DNA of 64,000 bases. It comes from Lentisphaerota bacterium. GTDB lineage: Bacteria > Verrucomicrobiota > Kiritimatiellia > CAIQIC01 > Lenti-01. Position numbers and translations under genes: made by a program. The stretch spans positions 1-64,000 of the forward strand of contig JAAZBB010000035.1 of assembly GCA_012514035.1 (NCBI GenBank), given 5' to 3'. The notes beneath the pieces are model-generated. The model did not search any database. It was not told where the DNA came from and saw only the letters and a program-made list of their open reading frames with translations. Shown in pieces: positions 36,555 to 46,640 of this stretch; the stretch's first letter is position 1; each line of letters begins with the position of its first letter.

Positions 36555-37271
36555 ATGGTTCGAACAACCGGAATATGGTTGGCCGCGGTGCTCGCCGTGG
36601 CACCGATGGTGACGCCCGGATGGGGCCAGACCCCGGCGACGCCTGAGCCGCCGGTGCTCCGGCACGCCGTGGCCTGCCCTCCGTTCGAGGGCAAATCCGA
36701 ATTGGCCGCCCGCTACCACGCCGAGATGGTCAGCCTGCTCAAGGCGGCGACGGGCATTGAATACGTGGAAGGTTCGCGCGCCACCGGGCGCCGTGCCCCG
36801 GCGTTCCTGTTCCGCGTGCAGGGCGCAATCGTGACCAACGAGAATGGAGCGGCGTTCGTGATGGTGAGTCTGGTGGATACCGCCCGCAAGGAGCAGATCG
36901 CGTCGCATATCGCGCCGGCCTCCCACGAGCCGGCGGCCCTGGCGGCCTGGAAGCGGACCATTCAGACCGACATCACCCGCCGCGCGTCCAAACTGCCGTT
37001 TGAATGCCGCGTGCACCGGCAGGCCGGGCAGGATTCCGTCACGCTGGATCGCGGGCTGGGGGCGGGGCTGGAACCGGGCATGGTGCTTTTCCTTTCCATG
37101 GATGAGGAGCCGTTGATATCGCCGGTCACCGGCGAGGTCATCGGGCGCGATGCCCCCCGGGCCCTCGGCCGAATCCAGGTGTTCCGGGTGCGGGAACATA
37201 CCGCCTATGCGCGACCGGTGCTGGACACCAAACTGCCGCGGTTCTCCCGGCTCTACGCCCGGCAGTTCTAG
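36555..37271 (+). CDS. Hypothetical secreted protein
   Basis: Signal peptide; AAGGAGG RBS; last gene of the lipoprotein cluster. Confidence 0.6.
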   Translation: MVRTTGIWLAAVLAVAPMVTPGWGQTPATPEPPVLRHAVACPPFEGKSELAARYHAEMVSLLKAATGIEYVEGSRATGRRAPAFLFRVQGAIVTNENGAAFVMVSLVDTARKEQIASHIAPASHEPAALAAWKRTIQTDITRRASKLPFECRVHRQAGQDSVTLDRGLGAGLEPGMVLFLSMDEEPLISPVTGEVIGRDAPRALGRIQVFRVREHTAYARPVLDTKLPRFSRLYARQF

Positions 37272-37280
37272 AACTTGCGG

Positions 37281-39095
37281 TCACGCCTCCGCGGCAATGC
37301 GCAGGTGTTCCATGATGAACTGCCGGCGTTCGGGCGTGTTGCGGCCCATGTAGAAACGCAGGAGGCCGGGGATGTGATGCTCGTGGGTCACCTGCACAGG
37401 GGTGAGCCGCATCCGGTCGCCGATGAAATTCTTGAATTCCCCCGGCGAAATTTCCCCCAGGCCCTTGAAGCGCGTGACCTCCGCGCCGCGCAGCGCGGCG
37501 ATGGCGGCGTCGCGCTCGGCTTCGCTGTAGCAGTAGCGGGTTTCCTTCTTGTTGCGGACGCGGAAAAGAGGCGTTTCCAGGATGTGGAGATGTCCGGCCA
37601 GCACGAGGGGCTCGAAGAAACGCAGGAAGAAAGTCAGCAGAAGGTTGCGGATGTGCAGCCCGTCCACGTCGGCGTCCGTGGCCATGATGATGCGGTGGAA
37701 GCGCAGGCCGTCGAGGGATTCCTCGATGTTTAATGCCCGCATCAGGTTGTAGAGCTCCTCGTTGGTATACATCGCGTCCCGGTTCAGTTCCGCCACGTTG
37801 AGCGGCTTGCCGCGCAGGGTGAACACCGCCTGGGTCGTTACGTTCCGGCAGGCGGTGATGGAACCCGCCGCGGATTGCCCTTCGGTGATGAAAATCATGC
37901 TGTCCAGCCCGCGCCGGCGGCGCGGATCCAGATGACTCTTGCAGTCCTTGAGCTGCGGGACGCGGATGCTGACGGCCTTGGAGCGTTCCCGCGCCAGTTT
38001 CTTGACGGTCTGCAGTTCCTTGCGGAGGTTTTGTGTCTCCTCGATCTTTTTGACGAGCGTTTCGGCGGCGGCGGGATTGCGGTGCAGGAGGTCGGCGACG
38101 ACATCCCGGATCCGGGCGACCAGGTCGGACCGGATTTCGGTGTTGCCGAGCTTGTTCTTGGTCTGCGACTCGAAAACGGGATCCTTGAGGCGGATCGCGA
38201 TGGCGCCGACCATGGATTCGCGCACGTCGTCGCCGTCAAACTTGGCCTTGGCGAATTCGTTGACGCCCTTGAGGAAGCCCTCCCGGAACGCCGAGAGGTG
38301 CGTGCCGCCGTCGGAGGTGAACTGCCCGTTGACGAACGAAAAGAAGGTTTCGTTGAACCGCTGGGTATGGGTGAAGGCGATTTCCAGGGCGGGGGAGCGA
38401 TGGTGGAGCGGCCCGTAGACGGCTTCATCGCCCACTTCCTCGAGGATCAGGTCGGTGAGGCCGTTTTCAGAAACGATTTCCTTGCCGTTGTAAACGAGGG
38501 CGAGGCCGGCGTGCAGGCAGGCGTAGAGCCGCAGGCGGCGCTCGACCAGGTCGTCCTGGTACGCCACGACCCCGAAAATGCTGGGATCGGGCTCGAATTC
38601 GATCAGCGTGCCGTTGGGTTCGCCGGGACACTTGCCGGAAAGTTCCTTGACGATTTCCCCGCGCGCAAACCGCGCACCCGCGAATTTTCCTTCGCGGTGC
38701 GACTGGACAAGAAAGGTGGCGGAGAGGGCATTGACGGCCTTGGTGCCGACGCCGTTGAGGCCGACGGAAAACTGGAAAACATCGTCGTTGTACTTCGCAC
38801 CCGTATTGATGCGCGAGACGCACTCGACCACCTTGCCGAGCGGAATGCCCCGGCCATAGTCGCGTACGTGGACCTTGGAGCCTGCGATCGCGATGTCGAT
38901 GCGCTTCCCGTAGCCCATGATGAACTCGTCCACCGCGTTGTCGACGACCTCCTTCAGCAGGACATAGATGCCGTCGTCGTACTGGGAGCCATCGCCCACC
39001 CGCCCGATGTACATGCCCGTCCGCTTGCGAATGTGCTCCAGCGCGGACAGCGTCTGGATCTTGCTTTCGTCGTAGTTGTGGACGGGCTTGGCCAT
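37281..39095 (-). CDS. Type IIA topoisomerase subunit B (ParE/GyrB-like)
   Basis: SALEHIRKRTGMYIG..., LKEVVDNAVDEF, DYGRGIPLG, 'IFITEGQSAAGSI', 'HRIIMATDADVDGLHIRNLLLTFFLRF'. Confidence 0.88.
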   Translation of the reverse strand: MAKPVHNYDESKIQTLSALEHIRKRTGMYIGRVGDGSQYDDGIYVLLKEVVDNAVDEFIMGYGKRIDIAIAGSKVHVRDYGRGIPLGKVVECVSRINTGAKYNDDVFQFSVGLNGVGTKAVNALSATFLVQSHREGKFAGARFARGEIVKELSGKCPGEPNGTLIEFEPDPSIFGVVAYQDDLVERRLRLYACLHAGLALVYNGKEIVSENGLTDLILEEVGDEAVYGPLHHRSPALEIAFTHTQRFNETFFSFVNGQFTSDGGTHLSAFREGFLKGVNEFAKAKFDGDDVRESMVGAIAIRLKDPVFESQTKNKLGNTEIRSDLVARIRDVVADLLHRNPAAAETLVKKIEETQNLRKELQTVKKLARERSKAVSIRVPQLKDCKSHLDPRRRRGLDSMIFITEGQSAAGSITACRNVTTQAVFTLRGKPLNVAELNRDAMYTNEELYNLMRALNIEESLDGLRFHRIIMATDADVDGLHIRNLLLTFFLRFFEPLVLAGHLHILETPLFRVRNKKETRYCYSEAERDAAIAALRGAEVTRFKGLGEISPGEFKNFIGDRMRLTPVQVTHEHHIPGLLRFYMGRNTPERRQFIMEHLRIAAEA

Positions 39096-39153
39096 GGCGG
39101 AAAAACAACCGGCCCATGAAACCAAACGGGGCGGCAGAATGCAAGAATCCACC

Positions 39154-40213
39154 GGGGTCAGGCCTTAAATGTTGAATCTTGACTCTGCCGGATGCTCTTG
39201 CTTGCATGAGGCCATGGCCAGAAGACCAAGGGCATTGATCGCAGGCGGCATCTACCACGTCACGAGCCGCGGAAACGAACGGCTAGCCATCTTCCGGGAC
39301 GACCGGGATCGGGCTCGGTTTTTGAACAATCTGGCCGACAGTTCCGAGACGTATCAGGTGCGGATCTATCTGTACTGCCTGATGCCGAATCACGTTCATC
39401 TGGTGGTGGAAACCCCGCTGGGGAACCTGGACCGCTTCATGGGTAGTTTGCTGACGGGGTATGCCGTCTATTTCAACCGCCGCCATGAGCGGACGGGGCA
39501 TCTGATGCAGGGTCGCTATGACGCGCGCATGGTGGAAGGCAACAACTACCTGCTGAAACTCAGCCGCTACGTCCATCTGAATCCCGTGAAGGTGCAGGAG
39601 ACGAGGGAGTTGCCGTTGAGGGAACGGTTGCGCCTGTTGCGGGATTATCCATGGAGCAGCTTCCAGGAGTATGCCGGGGTGATTCCCCCTGTTGGTTGGC
39701 TGGCGACGGGTCCGGTGCTGGCCATGGTTGCGGAAGGCCGGAACGCTAATCGAGCCAAGGCCTATGCCCGCTTCGTGGAAACCGGTTTGGCGAAGACCGA
39801 CGAGGAATTCGTCCGGTTAATGGAAGATGGGGTAATGGCCATCGGTTCGGACAAGTTCGTCGAAACTGTGAAAAATCAACACCTGCGCAAGGCGGCAGAT
39901 GCTCTCAAGCGCGAGGACGTGTCGTTTCGCCAGATCCGTGTGCACAAAGAAGTGGCCGAAGTCGAAGTGGCTGTTCGCGATGCGACAGGGAAACGCTGGG
40001 CGCAGTTCGATGAATACAAGGCCGGCCGGGTGGTGCGCGGATTTACAGCCTGGGCCTTGCGGAAATATGCGGGCCTGACGCAGCGGCAAATCGCCGAGCG
40101 CGTCGGAGTTGGCACGGGTTCGGCGGTCAGCCGCATGATCGGAGAATCGCTCGAATCGCCAGAGGCGGATCGTTGGCGCAAGATGATAGATTTAAGATTT
40201 AAGGGCTGACCCC
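39154..40213 (+). mobile_element. RAYT (REP-associated Y1 transposase) element with 25-bp imperfect terminal inverted repeats
   Basis: Left end GGGGTCAGGCCTTAAATGTTGAATC (39154..39178); right end GATTTAAGATTTAAGGGCTGACCCC (40189..40213), 22/25 inverted match. Confidence 0.8.
39214..40209 (+). CDS. REP-associated tyrosine transposase (Y1_Tnp/TnpA_REP)
   Basis: 'GGIYHVTSRGNERLAIFRDDRDRARFL', HUH motif 'CLMPNHVHLVVETP', 'HLMQGRYDARMVEGNNYLLKLSRYVHLNPVKV'. Confidence 0.9.
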   Translation: MARRPRALIAGGIYHVTSRGNERLAIFRDDRDRARFLNNLADSSETYQVRIYLYCLMPNHVHLVVETPLGNLDRFMGSLLTGYAVYFNRRHERTGHLMQGRYDARMVEGNNYLLKLSRYVHLNPVKVQETRELPLRERLRLLRDYPWSSFQEYAGVIPPVGWLATGPVLAMVAEGRNANRAKAYARFVETGLAKTDEEFVRLMEDGVMAIGSDKFVETVKNQHLRKAADALKREDVSFRQIRVHKEVAEVEVAVRDATGKRWAQFDEYKAGRVVRGFTAWALRKYAGLTQRQIAERVGVGTGSAVSRMIGESLESPEADRWRKMIDLRFKG

Positions 40214-41796
40214 AACTTGTTTGGCAGCTTGTGGAGGATGACTTGGGGGTTTTTGTCTTGGAAGAACCGGAGTTCCCAGTCGGCGGAGAAGAGGGCGACG
40301 GGGCGGTCACGGGCATCGCGGGCGAGGCGGCAGCTGCTGGGCAGCATGTCGGGGGCGAGGGGAGCGCCGGCAGGATCGATCCAGCGTAGGATTTTCCACG
40401 GAGCGGGCTCGAGACGGGTGGTGGCGCCGTACTCGCTTTCGAGGCGGTACTGGAGGACGTCAAATTGGAGGGGGCCGACGGCGCCCAGCAACGGGGTACG
40501 CGATCCGGAATCGGGGATGGTGAAGGTTTGCACGGCGCCTTCCTGCAGGAGGTGATCAAGGCCGGTCCGGAACCGCTTGAACTGCGCGGGGCTGGAGTGG
40601 TGGAGGTAGGCGAAGCATTCGGCCGCGAACTGCGGCAGCGGATCGTAGGCGATGGCAGGGTCTTCGGTCAGCGTGTCGCCGATGCCGAATTCGGGATGGC
40701 CGACGAGCCCGATGACGTCGCCGGGATAGGCCACGTTGACGGTTGCGCGTTCGCGGGCGAACATTTTGCGGGAATTGGACATGCGGATGACCTTGCCGGT
40801 CCGGGCGTGGACGGCCTTCATGTCGCGGGCGAAAATGCCGGAGCAGATGCGCAGGAAGGCGATCTGGTCGCGGTGGTTCGGATCCATGTTCGACTGGATC
40901 TTGAAAATAAAGCCGGAGAATTTGGGGTGGTCCGGCGCGACGACGAGTTCGCCCGCCTGGCGGGCGCCGGGCGGCGGAGCGTGCTGCAGAAAGAAGTCGA
41001 GCAGGAGCTGGACACCGAAATTATTGAGGGCGCTGCCGAAGAAGACGGGGGTCATGTCGCCGGAAAGAACCGCTTTTGCCTCGAAGATTTCGCCGGCGGC
41101 GTCGAGCATTTCCAGTTGTTCAACGAGGTTCTGGAAGGCGTCGGGCGCCAGGCGGTTGCGGACGGCCGGATCGGTGACGGCATGAACCGCTTCCGGGGCA
41201 CGATAAGCGCCGCCGGCGGTGCGCTCGAAGAAGTGGGCCAGCCGGCGGTGACGGTCGTACACTCCGCGGAAGTCCACGCCATTGCCCAGCGGCCAGTTGA
41301 TGGCGCAGACCTGCATCTGCAGGGTGCTTTCGATTTCGTCGAGCAGCTCGAGCGGATGCCGGGCGGGACGGTCGAGTTTGTTCATGAAGGTGAAGATGGG
41401 AATGCCGCGCATCCGGCAGATTTCAAAGAGCTTGAGGGTTTGGGTTTCGATGCCCTTGGCGGCGTCGATGACCATGATGACGGCGTCCACGGCCATGAGC
41501 ACGCGGTAGGTGTCTTCGGAGAAATCGCGGTGGCCGGGGGTGTCGAGGAGATTGACGACGAAGCCGCCATATTCAAACTGGAGCACGGTGGAACTGACGG
41601 AGATGCCGCGCTGTTTTTCGAGTTCCATCCAGTCGGAGGTGGTGGCGCGCTGGTTGCGGCGGGCCGTGACGGAGCCGGCGAGCTGGACAGCCCCGCCGTA
41701 GAGCAGCAGTTTCTCCGTCAGCGTGGTCTTGCCGGCGTCGGGATGCGAGATGATCGCGAGGGTGCGCCGCCGGGCGGTTTCCTGCGCGGCGGTCAT
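40192..41796 (-). CDS. prfC: Peptide chain release factor 3
   Basis: 'LAIISHPDAGKTTLTEKLLLYGGAVQLAGSV', 'SVSSTVLQFEYGGFVVNLLDTPGHRDFSEDTYRVLMAVD', 'FMNKLDRPARHPLELLDEIES'. Confidence 0.9.
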   Translation of the reverse strand: MTAAQETARRRTLAIISHPDAGKTTLTEKLLLYGGAVQLAGSVTARRNQRATTSDWMELEKQRGISVSSTVLQFEYGGFVVNLLDTPGHRDFSEDTYRVLMAVDAVIMVIDAAKGIETQTLKLFEICRMRGIPIFTFMNKLDRPARHPLELLDEIESTLQMQVCAINWPLGNGVDFRGVYDRHRRLAHFFERTAGGAYRAPEAVHAVTDPAVRNRLAPDAFQNLVEQLEMLDAAGEIFEAKAVLSGDMTPVFFGSALNNFGVQLLLDFFLQHAPPPGARQAGELVVAPDHPKFSGFIFKIQSNMDPNHRDQIAFLRICSGIFARDMKAVHARTGKVIRMSNSRKMFARERATVNVAYPGDVIGLVGHPEFGIGDTLTEDPAIAYDPLPQFAAECFAYLHHSSPAQFKRFRTGLDHLLQEGAVQTFTIPDSGSRTPLLGAVGPLQFDVLQYRLESEYGATTRLEPAPWKILRWIDPAGAPLAPDMLPSSCRLARDARDRPVALFSADWELRFFQDKNPQVILHKLPNKLGSALKS

Positions 41797-41836
41797 CGGC
41801 GGCTCTTCCGGCGGGATGAACACATGGCCCGCGGAG

Positions 41837-41856
41837 TTTTCCACACTATGGAAAAA
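41837..41856. promoter_or_regulatory. TTTTCCA-CACTA-TGGAAAAA dyad upstream of prfC
   Basis: Same dyad family as 20201..20303 and 27421..27470. Confidence 0.6.
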
Positions 41857-41932
41857 TTGCCAGCCGTTTTTCCTCCCCCGCTTGTGGAAAAATCCGGGCT
41901 GAAGGACCCACTCTCGGGATGTACGGCGATGG

Positions 41933-44095
41933 ATGATTTGTGGCAGTCTGCGTTCCATACAAACGAAATGCCGGCTCTTTGCCGCGGTTCTGCTGGTTTT
42001 TCCCGCAGTGTGCTGGAGCGCCGCCATCTGCGACATCTCCATGGAATCGGTCAACATCAGCGAGAATGATGATTGCGTCGTTACAGGCTCAAGTACGAAG
42101 CATCCCATCACGGTGGGCCCGGGCGTGATGGCCAGCATCGACATGAGCAATTTGTCGGCGGAACTTGTCGATTCGGGCATGACCTGTGCTTTCCTGGTGT
42201 CCAGCAACGCCTAAGTGGAATTGACGTTGGTGGGTAGTAATACCCTGGGTAGCGGGGAAATGTGCGCCGGATTGGATATGCCCGTCGGCGCTGCAATGGT
42301 CATTTCATCCGACAGTACCGGATCTCTGAGCGCCCGGGGCGGAAACAATGACGCGGGCATTGGCGGGGGGAGCGGGAGTACCGGCGGGGAAATCACGATC
42401 GTGGGCGGCACGGTGACAGCGATCGGCGGTGTTTCCGGCAACTCCTGGGATGCGGTGGGGGCAGCCGGGATTGGCAATGCCGGAGCGACGGTGGAGATCT
42501 CCGGCGGGTCCGTCAATGTCGTTGGATCCTTGGGCGTCCGCAATATTGTCCGCGCAGCCAGAAATGGAGATTGGGATGCCCTGTGTCTGGTCGAGTTGAC
42601 GGATGCAGTGGTACTCGATGGTTCGGAAACCGTCGAGGTTGAAGTTCAGGTGTCGGAATCGGTTCCGCCATATACGTATCGTTACGCCGGGGCTGGCCAC
42701 GGGTCCGCCGCCCAGGCCGATGCCAACCTGTATTTCCATCTGCCTCCGGGCCAGACCTACTCGATGGTGGGGGGCCCCAATTCGTACTCGAAGACCGTCG
42801 AGTATCCCGTCGTCAGGGTGGACGTCGATGCCGCAGACATTGGCATGGGCTCCGGTCCAGGATGGCACTACGACGGAACGTTTTTTTCCATCCTTTCCAA
42901 CCGCGCCTATGCGATTCGAGGCACCAGCGATTGGGTGCAGATTGCAGTGAAATCCGGCGTGATGTGCGAGATTCGCCGGCATGGCCTGCAAATCAATTTA
43001 GCGAACCTGGGCGAAGTCTGTGTTTTTGCCATTGTCAGCAATGAATCCGTGGCTGAAACCCTGGAAGGGAACAATGTTTTTCCAACGGATCCAGCAATGC
43101 AGGCCTGCATGTGCCTGCAGGTGCAATCCTGCATATCACCACGAATAGCACAGGCAGTTTGACGGCAACTGGCGCTGGAGAAGATGCCGGTATTGGCGGC
43201 GGCGTTCGCGACGAATGGCCTGCCGTTGACAATGCAGCAGGGGAGATCACGATTTCCGGAGGGGCGGTGACAGCCATCGGTAAATTCGGCGGTGCGGGAA
43301 TTGGCGGAGGAACAAGCGCGGCAGGTGGAACAATTTCAATTTCCTGCGGTTATGTAACGGCCGAAGGCTTTACCGGTCCGGGTATCGGGGCCGGGTGCGG
43401 GGGCATCATGGGGGCGATCATGATTTCTGGTGGCATCGTGACCGCCAGATGCTTCGGGCGTGGTGCCGGTATTGGAAGTGGTTGTGATGGATGGGGCCAG
43501 CAGAGGCGATGGGGGCACCGTGACTTCTTCCAGCGATATGGGCATGGGAATCAGAGGCGGGACGATTCAGATTACCGGCGGCTCAGTCCAAGCACTGGAT
43601 GTTGGCGGTTCATTGCTCGATAGCAAGGGAGCACCCGCGTACAAGGTGATCATCCCCGGGGCGGCGGACAGCATGAATTTCACAACGGTTGATCTGCCGT
43701 TGGCTGATGGGGGCCACTATGCCTATTCCGGCTATGGACATCCAAGCGATACGAACCTCTATTTCTACCAGCCGAATGGAGTCTTTGCATTTGACGTGGT
43801 GGTGGCAGAATCGGGATCTACGGGATGCGTGGCCCGGATCAAGCCCACGGGTACGACGGCCGGACATGCCGCAACCTTCGCCCCGTATATTGTGCCCATG
43901 TCTGCCGATGGGGCCGGCCTGACCTGTAGCGTGGTGCCCTCGAACACCGTGTCCGAAGTCCTCGGCGCGGACACGGTCTCGGCCAACGGCGATTGGAATT
44001 GGCAGACGGTTGACTACTTCGTGGACCCGGATGGCGGCATTCGCCTAACCACTCCCGTCGCTTTCCGGATTTTCCGACTGAAGTTCGCGCCATAA
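41933..44095 (+). pseudogene. Degraded glycine-rich beta-repeat surface protein gene or genes
   Basis: Coherent repeats (DAGIGGGSG..GGEITIVGGTVTAIGG; DAGIGGGVR..AGEITISGGAVTAIGK..) are split among ORFs 41933..42214, 42215..43162, 43111..43623 and 43460..44095 by an in-frame TAA and frameshifts. Confidence 0.65.
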
Positions 44096-44201
44096 GAAAG
44101 CCCCGCCGCCACAGGGTTCAATGGCCACGGGTTGAGGCCACGTGTCCTCGCTGCCGGCGGACTTGTTTTCAGGGGCGGGCGGAGGTATAACCGCATCTTG
44201 A

Positions 44202-45542
<1,341 letters not shown>

Positions 45543-45616
45543 GCAAATTCACGCCCGCGCTGCGCGCGGGCCGTGGATGGTGTTCTCCGTTAACCGTCCG
45601 CCCGGGGCGGACGGTT

Positions 45617-45659
45617 GACTCCTGCTGTTGCGGAATGCGGCAGCAGGAGTCTTTTTTTT
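45617..45659 (+). terminator. Rho-independent terminator after eno
   Basis: GACTCCTGCTG ... CAGCAGGAGTC followed by TTTTTTTT. Confidence 0.85.
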
Positions 45660-45697
45660 GCGCGGGGATGAAGGATGGGAATCACGGAGGCAATGAC

Positions 45698-46050
45698 ATG
45701 GCCTTAGGGCTTGCGATCCTGGTCATCCTGGGGCGGCTGATGGACTTTCTGTTCTGCAAGCTGCGGATTTCGGGCCTGGTCGGCATGATGCCGGTGAGCG
45801 GGGTGCTGGGGCCCAGCGCCCTGACCGTGCCGGATCTGGGGCTGTTGGCGTTCTCCGCCGATATGCGCATGATTGCGTTGATTGTGATTCTGTTGCGGGT
45901 GGGATTCGGATTGCACAAAGAAACCTGCGGCGGGTTGGAGTGCTAGCGTTGCTGCTGTCCTGCGTGCCCGCCACGTTCAAGGCGCTGGCCGTGACGGCCT
46001 TGGGGCCGTGCCTGCTGGAGTTGACTCGGCTGGAATCAGTACGGCATCTG
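45698..46050 (+). pseudogene. Truncated/frameshifted cation:proton antiporter N-terminus
   Basis: 'MALGLAILVILGRLMDFLFCKLRISGLVGMMPVSGVLGPSAL..DLGLLAFSADMRMIALIVILLRVGFGL' then stop; adjacent frame continues 'VLALLLSCVPATFKALAVTALGPCLLEL'. Confidence 0.5.
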
Positions 46051-46321
46051 TCCGGTGCTTGATGGGAAAGGTGCCTTGGTTGGACTTGAGCGCCAGGCGA
46101 CCCTGCGCCCGGTTATGGCGCGGAAGCACGTCTGGCAATCATGGAGGATCATGGTTTCCGGGAAATGACGGTGGCGGAATCCGGCACTCGTGTGCTGATC
46201 AGGGTGTTGACCCGGGAGCAAGCTGCCCAAGAAGCAAGCCTGGAACCGATATGAAATGACATCACCAAGCGAGCGCATGGGCCATGTTTTCCCGGCCCAG
46301 CCAACCACATTCTTCCGGATA

Positions 46322-46403
46322 ACGTTTAATTAAACATGGCTTATATATAAATGCATCATATTGACAAATATAGATATTCAGAAAATAATGTTTAATTAAA
46401 CAT
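46322..46403. repeat. Two near-identical 16-bp palindromes in an AT-rich island
   Basis: ACGTTTAATTAAACAT (46322..46337) and ATGTTTAATTAAACAT (46388..46403); the second is a perfect palindrome. Confidence 0.7.
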
Positions 46404-46640
46404 ATATATTGCAGGTTTTGTTTCGCCGTCCAGGTTAGGACAGTTGGATGCGCTTGATCCCGGCTGGGATTCTGTGCCCGTCGCTGGGTTTGGCTGAAAT
46501 GTGATCCATTTGCGCTGGCAATGGGCTGGGCGGGTGTCCCAGGGCCGGTTGTTGAACGAACAGGGCCGAAGTGCGTCAGGCGCAGTGCTCATACACCGCC
46601 GCGTCGGCTGGGAGTTGCTGAGCAGCGGAACAGAAGCGGG

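Noticed and set aside
40465-42069. 534-aa + strand ORF
   Set aside because: Antisense of prfC; composition artefact.
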